This document shows, in pieces, positions 52,785-62,353 of a stretch of 64,000 nucleotides of DNA. Within the stretch, counting starts at the first letter, position 1. Each line of letters opens with the position of its first letter. The DNA lies in NCBI GenBank assembly GCA_027682585.1, contig JAQCZH010000002.1, forward strand, positions 248,001-312,000, read 5' to 3'. A program made the translations under genes and the position numbers. Under the pieces are notes generated by a model, which made no database searches, was not told the origin of the DNA, and was given only the letters and a program-made list of their open reading frames with translations. Source of the stretch: Lachnospiraceae bacterium AF51-6-b8A. Lineage in GTDB: Bacteria > Bacillota > Clostridia > Lachnospirales > Lachnospiraceae.

Positions 52785-53872
52785 TCCTCAAGCTCCTCTC
52801 CGATCAGCGCTTTCATCCCGAGGCGAGTCACCCTCTCCTTGTCCTCATCTGACAGCCCACTATCCTGCATGAGGCGGACAAACTCCCCCTTGATGGTGCG
52901 GTCATTGAGATAGGCATCAAAATCGATCTGGGTTCTGGTCTGATCCACGGCCTTGATGAAAAAAAAGCAACTGACAAAACGCCTCAGCACCCGGTCTGTA
53001 TCCAGTTCCAGATCCATGCTGATATGGCCTGTGAAGACCAGCTTGACCAAATCCTTCTCCGAGATATTTCTCAGAGCCTTATCGCTTTTGGACATCACCT
53101 GCAGCATACTGTCCTCAGGCGCAAGTTCTACAAAGACCTCATGCAGCTGTCTTTTGGCAAAGGGAATAAATTCACTCGTCAGTTTTCCATTCGAGAGATT
53201 GATCAGCACAAATCCCTTGGGCCCGCACTCGTCAAAACCTCTGCCCTCCAGGCAGCCGCTGTAACAATAAACGCCACGCTCATCCAGCCGTTCCTGACGA
53301 TAACTGTGGATGTGTCCCAGGGCCAGATAATCAATTCCCTTGCCTCGATAGGCCGGAAGAAACACTTCCTCGGCAGGACTGTGCCCCAGATAATCCTGCG
53401 TCTGTCCATGGAGCATGAGGACATTGGTCTTCCCCGGGTCTAAAGCCAGACGAGCGGGCATGGATCTGACATTTTCCGCAGACAACTCGGCTCCGGTGAT
53501 CACCAGATCTCCATATTCGTAGCTTCTCCAACCCTTATCCGTAAAAGTCTTCAGATTGGACGGAATCTCCTCTTCCTCCAGCCCTGCCAGAAAATCAGAG
53601 TTGTCATGATTGCCCCGCAGATAGAAGAAGTCTATATCAGGATGCGCCTCCATCGGCTCTAACACCCGATTGCGCACGACCCGCCGCAGATGCGCCCGGT
53701 CAAACATATCTCCCGCAATCAGAATCGCCCTCACCCCCTCTTCTTCAGCATAATTCACCATGCCTTCATAGGAGGCAAAGAGTTCCTCTCGTCTCTGCCT
53801 GGCCTTCTCGCCGTCTAAATTGGTCTCCATCCTGGAATCCAGGTGAAGGTCTGAACAATGGATGATCTTCAT
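52781..53872 (-). CDS. SbcD/YhaO-like metallophosphoesterase
   Basis: 363 residues. Metal-binding motifs in order: CSDLHLDSRM, AGDMFDRA, LRGNHDN, LHGQ and LALGHIHSY. These are the calcineurin-type nuclease residues of Mre11/SbcD. First gene of the pair with the YhaN-like ATPase. No upstream gene is close, so its promoter lies within 53873-54100. Confidence 0.92.
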   Translation of the reverse strand: MKIIHCSDLHLDSRMETNLDGEKARQRREELFASYEGMVNYAEEEGVRAILIAGDMFDRAHLRRVVRNRVLEPMEAHPDIDFFYLRGNHDNSDFLAGLEEEEIPSNLKTFTDKGWRSYEYGDLVITGAELSAENVRSMPARLALDPGKTNVLMLHGQTQDYLGHSPAEEVFLPAYRGKGIDYLALGHIHSYRQERLDERGVYCYSGCLEGRGFDECGPKGFVLINLSNGKLTSEFIPFAKRQLHEVFVELAPEDSMLQVMSKSDKALRNISEKDLVKLVFTGHISMDLELDTDRVLRRFVSCFFFIKAVDQTRTQIDFDAYLNDRTIKGEFVRLMQDSGLSDEDKERVTRLGMKALIGEELEE

Positions 53873-54142
53873 AAAGCTTCCCCAGCACCACCTGTCACAT
53901 CTTCCTGCGACATAAACATCATATTTTTATTTTAGCATGGGACGTATCATGTGCCAAATTTCCGTCCTGTCTCCTGAAGAAAGAGAAAAGCTGACCGCCC
54001 AATATCACATCCGCCCCCCTGGCGAAGTGTGAAATACAGCGATCAGCCTCCCATGTTTTTATTTGGATAAGTTCAGCTGAATATTCTGCTTCTCTCTGGC
54101 AGAAGGTATCCTCAGGAAGATCCCGCGCCCAGCAAAATGACC

Positions 54143-54796
54143 TTACACCCCAAATACCTCTGTGTATTCCCTGGCAAATTTGGCGATCCCGGCATCCGTC
54201 AGAGGATGCCGGATCATCTGTATCAGCACTTTATAGGGCACCGTGGCGATATCCGCCCCCGCAAGAGCACAGTCGTGAACGTGCATGGGCGTGCGAATGG
54301 ATGCGGCGATCACCTGGGTCGTATAGCCATAATTCTCGAAGATGGTTTGTATGTCTTCAATCAGGCGGATGCCCGGCTCCGAAATATCATCCAGTCTTCC
54401 CACGAAAGGAGAGACATAAGCAGCCCCCGCCTCTGCGGCCAGAAGGGCCTGATTCGCTGTGAAGATCAGGGTGCAGTTCGTCGCAAGTCCCTCGGAGGAG
54501 AGCACGCGAATCGCCTTGAGTCCTTCCGCAGTCATAGGAATTTTAATGATCATGTTCTTGTGAATCGCGGCGATTCTCCTGCCCTCGCGAATCATCCCTT
54601 CCGCATCCGTAGTCGTAGCCTTGACCTCACCGGAGATCGGTCCGTCCATAATCTCACAGATCTCCCGCAGGGTCTCCATATAATCTCTGCCCTCTTTGGC
54701 GATCAGAGAGGGGTTGGTGGTAACTCCATGGATGATCCCCATCTCCTCAGCCTTCCTGATCTCATCTACGTTGGCTGTATCAATAAAAAATTTCAT
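54143..54796 (-). CDS. fsa: Fructose-6-phosphate aldolase / small transaldolase
   Basis: 217 residues; AAGGAGGGCGC before the ATG. The Schiff-base lysine is K85 in [20 protein letters not shown] and [11 protein letters not shown] complete the FSA/TalC pattern. Last gene of the kinase-DUF4867-isomerase operon, where it could cleave or transfer a ketose-phosphate. Confidence 0.92.
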   Translation of the reverse strand: MKFFIDTANVDEIRKAEEMGIIHGVTTNPSLIAKEGRDYMETLREICEIMDGPISGEVKATTTDAEGMIREGRRIAAIHKNMIIKIPMTAEGLKAIRVLSSEGLATNCTLIFTANQALLAAEAGAAYVSPFVGRLDDISEPGIRLIEDIQTIFENYGYTTQVIAASIRTPMHVHDCALAGADIATVPYKVLIQMIRHPLTDAGIAKFAREYTEVFGV

Positions 54797-54893
54797 GCGC
54801 CCTCCTTATTTGCATATTTTTATCGTCTGCGTTTTCTCCATGCTCCCTCCTAACGATCTTTCTTTCGCTGCCGCCCTGCCGCAGAACCCGGCC

Positions 54894-56384
54894 TTACGCG
54901 AAGGGATTCTCTCCCGGATAGGGCAGGCTCTTGGGATGATTATAATCCAATTCCTCCGCCTCTACACCCAGATAGCGAAGCGCCGCAAAAAGTTCCCTGC
55001 CATAGTGGCCGAAGGCCACCGCTCCGTGATGAGGATAGTTCTTTCCAATCAGAACATTGCGGTAGAAACGACCCATTTCCTCAATAGCGAATACCCCGAT
55101 GCCGCCGAAAGACCTGGTCGCTACGGGGAGGACTTCCCCTTGAGCCACATAGGCTCTGAGTTTGTTGTCAGCCGTGGACTGCAGCCGGTAGAAGGTGATA
55201 TCTCCAGGCACGATATCCCCCTCAATGGTACCGTCACACCACTCTTTGGGATGTGTGGACGCCATAATCCTCTGATAGGATAGGTGCGGATTCACAACAC
55301 GGGTCGAACAGGTGTTGCCGCAGTGAAATCCCATAAAGGTATCCGTATACCGGTAGTCGAACTTTCCCTCAATGGACTCCATGTACATATCCTTGGGAAC
55401 GGAGTTATTGATATCGAGCAGAGTCACCTCCTGCTGGCTGATGCAAAGACCGATGTACTCAGACAGAGTTCCATAAATGTCCACCTCGCAGGAGACGGGA
55501 ATTCCCCGCCGCATGAGCCGGCTGTTGACATAGCAGGGGACAAAGCGAAACATATCCTGAAAAGCCGGCCAGCACTTGGTCGTCAGGGCCACGAACTCCC
55601 GATAGCCCCTGTGATCATCGATCCAATCCAGAAGGGTCAGCTCGTACTGGGCCAGCTTAGTCAGCATCCGGGGCTTCTGATCCAGGCTGTAGCCCATCTC
55701 CTGCGCCATGTCGTCAGAGACAGCTCCAATGCGCTGATCTCCCTCATGCTTTAAGAAGGCCTCATAGAGATCCAGCTCCGACTCCTCCTCGATCTCTGCG
55801 CCCAGATTGTAAAGCTGCTTGATGGGGGCATTGCAGGCCAGAAAGTTAGCCGGGCGAGGGCCGAAGGAAATGATCTTCAGATGTTTCAGTCCATACTTGA
55901 CGCGGGCAATCGGCAGAAAATCATGAATCATATCGGCGCAGTCCCCGGCGTCCCCCACAGGATAATCGGGAATATAAGCTCTGATATTGCGCAGGGCAAG
56001 ATTGTAAGAGGCGTTAAGCATGCCGCAGTATGCATCGCCGCGGCCGGATTCCATCAGGCGATCCTGAGATTCCTCGGCAGCCGCGCAGAACATCACAGGT
56101 CCATCAAAATGCTTCGCCAAAAGGGTCTCTGAGATCTCCGGCCCGAAGTTCCCCAGATAGACGCAGAGGGCATTGCAGCCATGTTCCCTGATATCTGCCA
56201 GAGCCTTGACCATATCCGTCTCTGATTCCACAATAGTGATCGGGCACTCATAAATATCCGCCGCATCATACTTAGCCGCATATGCCTTTGCCAGAGCCTT
56301 TCGCCGATTGACTGCCAGAGCTGCCGGAAAACAGTCGCGGCTGACTGCTACCAGACCCAACTTGATTTGTGGAATGTTGTTCAT
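54894..56384 (-). CDS. L-fucose/L-arabinose isomerase family protein
   Basis: 496 residues from ATG 56384 (AAAGGAGAAGACA upstream). It has the FucI/AraA three-domain fold with the metal-binding region in GMCH-like positions. Visible are ALCVYLGNFGPE, SEVDIYG-like CEVDIYGTLSEYIG, FMGFHCGNTCSTRV and a C-terminal HHGAVAFGHYGRELF with histidines. It interconverts an aldose and a ketose in the cytoplasm. It is shorter than FucI (~590), so the substrate is not certain; the neighbouring kinase is of XylB type. Confidence 0.85.
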   Translation of the reverse strand: MNNIPQIKLGLVAVSRDCFPAALAVNRRKALAKAYAAKYDAADIYECPITIVESETDMVKALADIREHGCNALCVYLGNFGPEISETLLAKHFDGPVMFCAAAEESQDRLMESGRGDAYCGMLNASYNLALRNIRAYIPDYPVGDAGDCADMIHDFLPIARVKYGLKHLKIISFGPRPANFLACNAPIKQLYNLGAEIEEESELDLYEAFLKHEGDQRIGAVSDDMAQEMGYSLDQKPRMLTKLAQYELTLLDWIDDHRGYREFVALTTKCWPAFQDMFRFVPCYVNSRLMRRGIPVSCEVDIYGTLSEYIGLCISQQEVTLLDINNSVPKDMYMESIEGKFDYRYTDTFMGFHCGNTCSTRVVNPHLSYQRIMASTHPKEWCDGTIEGDIVPGDITFYRLQSTADNKLRAYVAQGEVLPVATRSFGGIGVFAIEEMGRFYRNVLIGKNYPHHGAVAFGHYGRELFAALRYLGVEAEELDYNHPKSLPYPGENPFA

Positions 56385-56492
56385 TGTCTTCTCCTTTGCT
56401 TGATTTCCCGGGCGCCGCCCATATTTGTCGGCTCCCATTTCCCATAGATGTCTTCATCCCGTCAGACAGTCAGTTCACAGTTCTGTCATACG

Positions 56493-57149
56493 TCAGACTT
56501 CCGGATTCTCTCCGTAAATTCCCAGATAAGCCTCTTTCGGCTCACCGCCCTCAGGGTGGGCCAGCAGCCATTTGTTCACCGCCATCAGAAGCCGATCCTC
56601 CGGAATTTTCTCTTTCCCCGGCTGAATCGGATTGGCTGACGCCATATGCCCGGATGTCAGCGGCTCATTGGTTCCCCTCGACAAGATCACAACCGAGCGA
56701 AAACCCGAATTCCCCACAGAGCAGGGAGCGTAATGCAGAGTCGTCGCGTAGACTTCCACTGCCACGCCCGCCGGAAGACGAAAGGCTTCTGCCCTGGAAG
56801 AGTTATAGCGATACCCCCTTTCCAGATCCGTCTGTTTGCCCAGAATCAGAACCTGATCCGCCCCGCACGCGACATTGATCTCCGAGCAGCGGTGATACTC
56901 CAGAGCATTCATCCTGTGATTGTGCCCGTTGCAGTATCCGATCTGTATCGGAGCCTCACCATAGAGAACCCGCTGTATCTCCTTCGCCACAGGAAGCTGC
57001 TCCAATTCGCTGTCTGAGGCCACATAAATGGTTCCCTCCTCAGGACAGGGCGTCTTCACCATAGCCGCAACCAACTCGGTCAGATCCACCTGATCCATCA
57101 CCTTACCGTATTGGCGAAAAGCCGGATCTGTCACTTCCATAATTTTCAT
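56493..57149 (-). CDS. DUF4867 family protein
   Basis: 218 residues; CAGGAGGGGAAA before the ATG. Cupin-like: QIGYCNGHNHRMNALEYHRC offers a histidine cluster and a glutamate for metal, and VAVEVYATTLHYAPC a second barrel part. DUF4867 proteins occur with sugar kinases and isomerases. A sugar mutarotase or isomerase activity is plausible but unproven. Confidence 0.8.
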   Translation of the reverse strand: MKIMEVTDPAFRQYGKVMDQVDLTELVAAMVKTPCPEEGTIYVASDSELEQLPVAKEIQRVLYGEAPIQIGYCNGHNHRMNALEYHRCSEINVACGADQVLILGKQTDLERGYRYNSSRAEAFRLPAGVAVEVYATTLHYAPCSVGNSGFRSVVILSRGTNEPLTSGHMASANPIQPGKEKIPEDRLLMAVNKWLLAHPEGGEPKEAYLGIYGENPEV

Positions 57150-57195
57150 TTTCCCCTCCTGTCTTTCTATCTCCTGCTCTCCTTCCGATGACCAT

Positions 57196-58674
57196 TCATC
57201 CCGCCAGTCTCCGGAATGACTCTTTCAAGGCGGGATAAAGCCGGGAGAATTTCTCATATTGCCTCTGGTATTTCGCTGCCAGATCGGCTTCCGGCTCAAT
57301 GGTCTTCTTGACTTTGACAATCGCGCGGGCTGCTTCTCCGGGACTGGGATATTCTCCGCAGGCGACGGCCGCCAGCATGGCAGCGCCGAGCGAAGGCCCC
57401 TCTTCCGTCTCCAAAAGGTCCAGCCTGATGCCCAGAACATTGGCCAGAATCTTCTGCCAGAGGAAAGATCTGGTTCCTCCGCCCACCAACCTGGAACGAT
57501 CAATGATCATCCCCTGTCTTCTCGCCACTTCTAACATATCCCTGCAGGCGAAAGCCACCCCCTCCAGAACAGCCTGGGTCAGATCCGCCTGCCTGGTATC
57601 CATGGTCATACCCACAAAACAGGCCCTGGCATAGGGATCATTGAGCGGGGAACGCTCGCCCATCAAATAGGGAAGATAGAAAACCGTATTCTCGCCCAGG
57701 CGTGTCTTCTCAATCCGCTTTTGTCCTGCGGCATAATCGCTCTCTTCCAGGATCTCCTCCATCCACCACTTGTTACAGGAAGCAGCCGAGAGCATACAGC
57801 CCATCAAATGATAGCGGCCGCTGGCATCACAGAAGGAATGGAGAGCATTGCTGGCATCCCGGCAGAAGTGATCGGAAGAAATAAAGAGGGTTCCGGATGT
57901 TCCAAGGGAGAGATTGCATCTTCCCTCTCCCACCGTCCCTGTAGCAATAGCGGACGCTGCGTTATCGCCCGCTCCGGCAGCCACTTTTACCTCGAATGGA
58001 AGCTCCAGTTCCTCTGCGATATCCGGTCTGAGCCTTCCAATGCAGTCATAAGACTTATGAAGACGGGGAAGCATCCATTCCCTGATCCCGCAGATCGCAA
58101 GCATCTCCTCAGACCAGGTTTGATGCTCTACGTCCAAAAGAAGCGTGCCGGAAGCATCCGACAAGTCAGTCGCATGAACACCGGTCATTCGATAGGCCAG
58201 GTAGTCTTTAGGCAGCATGATCTTTTGAATTCGAGCGAAATTCTCCGGTTCGCACTTCTTCATCCAGAGAATCTTCGGAGCGGTAAATCCGGCAAAGGCA
58301 ATATTGCCCGTGTGTTCCGACAAGAAATCCCTGCCAATCTCCTCATTGAGATAATCCGTCTCCTCCGCGGTCCTGGAATCATTCCAGAGAATGGCCGGGC
58401 GAATCGGGCGATCTTCCTGATCCAGGACCACCAGCCCATGCATCTGCCCGCCAAAGCTGATCCCGCCGACAAGCTTCCTGTCAAAATCCCGCAACAGATC
58501 GCGGATTCCCTCTCTGGTCTGCTCCCACCAGTCTTCCGGATTCTGCTCCGCCCAGGAGGGATGGGGAAAAGAAATGGGATATTCCCTGGATACGATATTT
58601 CGGATTTTGCCATCTGCTTCCATAAGAAGAAGCTTGACTGCGGATGTTCCCAGATCAATTCCTATATAGTACAT
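57196..58674 (-). CDS. xylB: FGGY-family carbohydrate kinase (xylulokinase-like)
   Basis: 492 residues from ATG 58674 (AGGAGAGGGACTT upstream). YIGIDLGTSAVKLLL is the phosphate-1 loop, SFGGQMHGLVVLD is characteristic of xylulokinase, and NLSLGTSGTLF with RLVGGGTRSFLWQKI complete the ATP site. First gene of the operon; it phosphorylates the ketose made by the isomerase. Confidence 0.9.
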   Translation of the reverse strand: MYYIGIDLGTSAVKLLLMEADGKIRNIVSREYPISFPHPSWAEQNPEDWWEQTREGIRDLLRDFDRKLVGGISFGGQMHGLVVLDQEDRPIRPAILWNDSRTAEETDYLNEEIGRDFLSEHTGNIAFAGFTAPKILWMKKCEPENFARIQKIMLPKDYLAYRMTGVHATDLSDASGTLLLDVEHQTWSEEMLAICGIREWMLPRLHKSYDCIGRLRPDIAEELELPFEVKVAAGAGDNAASAIATGTVGEGRCNLSLGTSGTLFISSDHFCRDASNALHSFCDASGRYHLMGCMLSAASCNKWWMEEILEESDYAAGQKRIEKTRLGENTVFYLPYLMGERSPLNDPYARACFVGMTMDTRQADLTQAVLEGVAFACRDMLEVARRQGMIIDRSRLVGGGTRSFLWQKILANVLGIRLDLLETEEGPSLGAAMLAAVACGEYPSPGEAARAIVKVKKTIEPEADLAAKYQRQYEKFSRLYPALKESFRRLAG

Positions 58675-58705
58675 AAGTCCCTCTCCTATCGATTTGTATC
58701 TTTCA

Positions 58706-58785
58706 AACAATGGCATACACGCTCCGCAAATATTCCATTGCCATGAAAAACAAGATACACGCTTCGCAAGCATTCCATTACCGCA
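58706..58785. repeat. Short hairpin repeat, copies B and C in tandem
   Basis: Two copies of ATACACGCT(C/T)CGCAA followed by (A/G)(T/C)ATTCCATT(G/A)CC start at 58713 and 58756. Copy B has an upstream CAATGGCATA that pairs with the TATTCCATTG half. Confidence 0.65.
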
Positions 58786-58794
58786 AGCGGGAAG

Positions 58795-58808
58795 CGTGCA
58801 CGTGCACG
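58795..58808. promoter_or_regulatory. Palindromic operator candidate 1 for the LacI regulator
   Basis: CGTGCACGTGCACG, a perfect 14-bp palindrome 121 bases before the kinase start. Matches site 2 (59138-59149) in 11 of 12 core positions. Confidence 0.65.
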
Positions 58809-59137
58809 ATCTATCTTTATCTTATGCATCTTCGCCCTGGTTCACAACCATCGTTTTTGCCAATATTTCCCCTCTCTTTTTTTGCATATTGCCCAATTCT
58901 CTTCTCCGCAGAACTCCAGAGCACTGATATCTTCACAGCAATATACCTTTTGTACCAAGTCCAGGTCCGGGCTCCAAAAATCCTGATCTCCTCCGATCAA
59001 ACAGTAAGGCCGGCTTCGTTCCATACCATACCCAGACAGGGGAAAAACGGAGAAATCTCATGGACCAGCAGTCAGGCTTCCCCCACAACGATATTCCCCC
59101 ATAAAATCTCCTTCTCCTGTAAATTTTCGGCAAAAAT
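58809..59137. other. Gene-free part of the xylB-lacI intergenic region
   Basis: Pyrimidine-rich on the plus strand; contains the minus-strand leader of the kinase operon. Frames crossing it lack start sites and known motifs. Confidence 0.4.
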
Positions 59138-59149
59138 GTGCACATGCAC
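59138..59149. promoter_or_regulatory. Operator candidate 2 for the LacI regulator
   Basis: GTGCACATGCAC ends three bases before the -35 box of the regulator gene. With site 1 about 340 bases away it could allow looping and joint control of both operons. Confidence 0.6.
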
Positions 59150-59152
59150 GCA

Positions 59153-59181
59153 TTGACTTCTATCACACATCGTGTAACAAT
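59153..59181 (+). promoter_or_regulatory. Promoter of the LacI-family gene
   Basis: TTGACT, 17-base spacer, AACAAT; about 60 bases before the ATG and directly beside operator 2. Confidence 0.6.
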
Positions 59182-59186
59182 GCACA

Positions 59187-59217
59187 CAAGAGCATGCTTC
59201 GTGAACGTTCCCTTGTC
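59187..59217. repeat. Short hairpin repeat, copy D
   Basis: GCATGCTTCGTGAACGTTCC then CTTGTCATGAA, a diverged relative of copies A-C, in the leader of the LacI gene. Confidence 0.45.
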
Positions 59218-59240
59218 ATGAACAGAAATGAGGATGATAT

Positions 59241-60308
59241 ATGGCCACTATGAAGGAAATCGCAGAGCTTGCAGGGGTCTCCCGCGGCACCGTTGACCGG
59301 GTTTTAAACCAACGAGGATCTGTCAGTCCCCTGACCCAAAAAAAGATTTTAGAAATTGTGGAGATGCTGGACTACAAACCCAACAAGGCCGGGATCGCCC
59401 TGTCCGTCCAGAAGAAGAGTCTGACCATCGGCATCATCCTCTTCGGCGCAGGGAACGCCTTCTTTGACGATGTCATTGAGGGTGTTGAAAGCAAGATGGG
59501 TGACCTGAGCATTTATGGCATTCAACTGATCGCCAGGCGCATCCCCTTCGGCCTGCAGGAAGAATTGGATGCCATTGATCAGATGCTGGCAGACGGAATC
59601 AACGGCCTGGTCCTCTCCCCCTACAACGACGACAGCATCCGATCTAAGATCGATCAGCTCTGGGAACAGGGGATTCCTGTGGTAACTACCAATACCGATA
59701 TCCCGGAGTCCAGGCGGATCGCCTATGTAGGATCGGACTTCTATGCCTGTGGGCAGACGGCAGCCGCCCTCTTCCACCGCTTTGCCTCCCGTCCGCTTGA
59801 ACTGGCCATCATCACCGGCTCTGACCAGATCCTCTGCCATAGAAACCGCATTCGCGGTTTCCTCGACTACTGCAGGAATCTCAAGCCCCCGATTGAGATT
59901 GCCGAAGTGGTCGAAGCCCATGACGACGATTACGAGAGCTACGAGGCTGTGACGCAGCTCCTTGCCAGATATCCCGATTTAGACGGTCTCTACTACACTG
60001 CCAGCGGCATGTACGGGGGCTGCCGCGGACTCATGCATGCGCGCAAGATGCAGCCCTCTCTCGACGACTCCGATCTCTGCATCCGAAACAAGAAGGGAAA
60101 CCCCTTCCTTGTGATTGGCTTTGACTCCGTCCCTTCCACCAGAGAAATGCTTCAAAAGGGACTGATCACCGCAACCATCACACAGCAGCCCAAGCTGCAG
60201 GGTTCCCTCTCTGTCAGCATTCTTCAAGACTATCTGATCAGCGGTAAGATCCCCGACCAGGAGATTTATCACACGGAATTATCTGTAAAATTGAAAGAGA
60301 ATATCTGA
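59241..60308 (+). CDS. LacI-family transcriptional regulator
   Basis: 355 residues; GAGGATGATAT before the ATG. HTH: MKEIAELAGVSRGTVDRVLN, hinge KPNKAGIALS, then a periplasmic-binding-type sensor (VVTTNTDIPESRRIAYVGSD and VIGFDSVPSTREML). It has the longer sugar-sensing form related to RbsB/AraR-type domains. Divergent from the kinase-isomerase operon, its likely target. Confidence 0.92.
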   Translation: MATMKEIAELAGVSRGTVDRVLNQRGSVSPLTQKKILEIVEMLDYKPNKAGIALSVQKKSLTIGIILFGAGNAFFDDVIEGVESKMGDLSIYGIQLIARRIPFGLQEELDAIDQMLADGINGLVLSPYNDDSIRSKIDQLWEQGIPVVTTNTDIPESRRIAYVGSDFYACGQTAAALFHRFASRPLELAIITGSDQILCHRNRIRGFLDYCRNLKPPIEIAEVVEAHDDDYESYEAVTQLLARYPDLDGLYYTASGMYGGCRGLMHARKMQPSLDDSDLCIRNKKGNPFLVIGFDSVPSTREMLQKGLITATITQQPKLQGSLSVSILQDYLISGKIPDQEIYHTELSVKLKENI

Positions 60309-60540
60309 GGGCAGAAATATAGCCCGCCCCGCTGAAGATCAATTCTTCTGCAAGTCGAGCCAGATTCATGTCGATAAATTTTTTCAGAGCGCACCCTTCA
60401 TTGTTTTCAGTATGATTCTAACATCTGTACTTATATCTCATATACCGCCATTCCCACCCGAATTGATTGTAACTTTCCAGCTTGCTTGCTAAACTGATAG
60501 ATGGATGAAGACTCTTTATCTGCCCGGAAAGGATGCCTCT

Positions 60541-60786
60541 ATGTTCGACTATTCTGTCCTATGCTCTAATGTTAATGCCGCCAGGAGAAATCAGGTCGTA
60601 AGCCTTCTCTCCGAGAACGATATCGGCTATAAGCTCACATCGCAGATGCCCTTTCACCTGCATTCTGGAGACGCTGCAGCAATCAGAAATTCCGGTCAGT
60701 CCTCCGCCAGCCAGCAAGTTCGCTATACCATCTCAGTTAAGGAGAGGGATTTAAAAGATGCCCTTGAGCTGATCAAAAACATCTGA
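60541..60786 (+). CDS. Small conserved-looking hypothetical protein
   Basis: 81 residues from ATG 60541 (AAAGGATGCCTCT upstream); an ATG at 60505 has no site. It begins YSVLCSNVNAARRNQVVSLL and ends RYTISVKERDLKDALELIKN, a ferredoxin-like beta-alpha-beta layout similar to small DUF2007-type signalling proteins. Stands alone between lacI and proA (convergent). Confidence 0.55.
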   Translation: MFDYSVLCSNVNAARRNQVVSLLSENDIGYKLTSQMPFHLHSGDAAAIRNSGQSSASQQVRYTISVKERDLKDALELIKNI

Positions 60787-60798
60787 ATTTCCGTCCGT

Positions 60799-62130
60799 TC
60801 ACAGATCCCTGAAGTGAAACTGGCTCTTCCCTGACGCATAGTCCCCCACAATCTGTCCATGGCCGATCAGCTGGTACTTGTAGGTGATCAGACCCTCAAG
60901 TCCGACCGGCCCCCTGGCGTGAAGCTTGGACGTGGAGATTCCGACCTCCGCCCCAAAGCCATAGCGGAAACCGTCCGCAAAGCGGGTGGAGCAGTTGCGA
61001 TAGACACCGGCAGAATCCACCATCTGCAGGAAGTAGTCTGCTGTCAGGTCATTTTCTGTCAGAATACAGTCGGTGTGGTGGCTTCCGAAGCGGTTGATAT
61101 GGGCGCAGGCCTCCTTGACGCCGTCCACCAGCTTAACAGAAGCGCACAGGGTCAGGTACTCGGTGGCATAGCCGGTCTCAGTCAGATCCCTGATCTCTAT
61201 GGCGGACTGCTTCTCCTTCGCGCGGGAAGTCTCTCCCTGCTCACGCAGAGCATTTTGCAGGCAGTCCTGCACTTCTTCATCCCCTCGCAGGACCACCCCC
61301 GCCTCTTTCATAGCAAGAGCAAGCCCGGGAAGAAAGTCAGTCGCAATCGCCCGATCCAGCAGGATGGTCTCCACTGCATTGCAGGCGGCCGTGTACTGGG
61401 TCTTGGCATCAAGCAGAATGGGAATGGCCCGGGACTGATTGGCATCCCTGTCCACATAGATATGGCAGATACCGTCCGCGTGCCCCATAACGGGAATTTT
61501 CGTGTGATTTATGATATAGCGGACAAATGCATTGGACCCTCTCGGAATCAAAAGATCCACATCCCTGTCGCAGGTCAGGAGCTCGTCAATCTCGGTATGA
61601 GCCTCCGCCTGACGCAGCATGCCTTCTGGAAGCCCCGCCTCTGTCACCGCCCTGCTGATGATCTCAAAGAGAGTTCGATTGGTTCTTAGGGTTTCCCTGC
61701 CCCCCTTTAAGATGGCGCAATTGCCGGACTTGATGCAAAGAGAAGAGATCTGGACCAGGGCATCCGGCCGGGCCTCAAAAATAACCCCGATCACTCCGAT
61801 GGGCACCGTGATTCGATGCAGCTGTAGGCCCTGATCTAACTGACGATCCAGAAGATGGACGCCGGTTGGATCAGGAAGGACTATCAACTGCCCGATTCCA
61901 GCCAGAACATCCGTCAGCTTATTCTCATTGAATATAAGCCTCTTGACCACCGCAGGCTCCACATCTTTCGCCGCTTCCAGATCCCTGGCATTCGCATCAA
62001 AGATCTCTGCAGCATGCGCGCGAAGAGCAGCTGCCACCGCCTTCAGAGCCCGATTTCGCAGTTCAATGGAACTGGCTGCCACTGTCGGAGAGAGCAATTT
62101 CATCTTGTGTGCATCTTCGCGAATTCCCAT
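60799..62130 (-). CDS. proA: Glutamate-5-semialdehyde dehydrogenase
   Basis: 443 residues; GAGAGGAGTATCC before the ATG. Substrate and NADP motifs: VIFEARPDALVQI, LIPRGSN and the catalytic cysteine in TQYTAACNAVETIL. It reduces gamma-glutamyl phosphate in proline synthesis. No proB lies alongside in this window. An insertion with GETSRAKEKQSA lies in the C-terminal third. Confidence 0.96.
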   Translation of the reverse strand: MGIREDAHKMKLLSPTVAASSIELRNRALKAVAAALRAHAAEIFDANARDLEAAKDVEPAVVKRLIFNENKLTDVLAGIGQLIVLPDPTGVHLLDRQLDQGLQLHRITVPIGVIGVIFEARPDALVQISSLCIKSGNCAILKGGRETLRTNRTLFEIISRAVTEAGLPEGMLRQAEAHTEIDELLTCDRDVDLLIPRGSNAFVRYIINHTKIPVMGHADGICHIYVDRDANQSRAIPILLDAKTQYTAACNAVETILLDRAIATDFLPGLALAMKEAGVVLRGDEEVQDCLQNALREQGETSRAKEKQSAIEIRDLTETGYATEYLTLCASVKLVDGVKEACAHINRFGSHHTDCILTENDLTADYFLQMVDSAGVYRNCSTRFADGFRYGFGAEVGISTSKLHARGPVGLEGLITYKYQLIGHGQIVGDYASGKSQFHFRDL

Positions 62131-62262
62131 GGATACTCCTCTCTTAACTATCTTCAGAACTTTGGCCTATTCTACCACACATCTTCCAGATCGTTGCAGT
62201 CTGTCCGAACAGGAAACTCGCGAAAATACCGCATGTAAACACTGCGCTTTCTCATATGCCGC

Positions 62263-62290
62263 AAAAATACCCCCGCAGTTGCGAGGGTAC
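62263..62290 (-). terminator. Intrinsic terminator of the met operon
   Basis: On the minus strand TACCCTCGC pairs with GCGGGGGTA, followed by TTTTTGC; 64 bases after the metQ stop. Confidence 0.85.
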
Positions 62291-62353
62291 TCCTTTCCTG
62301 ATGATACTTGCCTCTTCCAGGCAATCCACTTCTTTCGCTTTTCTCAGAAGATC

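Noticed and set aside
53945..54031. Small frame reading MGRIMCQISVLSPEEREKL
   Set aside because: Only about 30 codons, poor start context, no recognised family; treated as non-coding.
58815..59160. Plus-strand frame of 148 codons in the xylB-lacI gap
   Set aside because: No start site or known motif, and it overlaps the operators and promoter.
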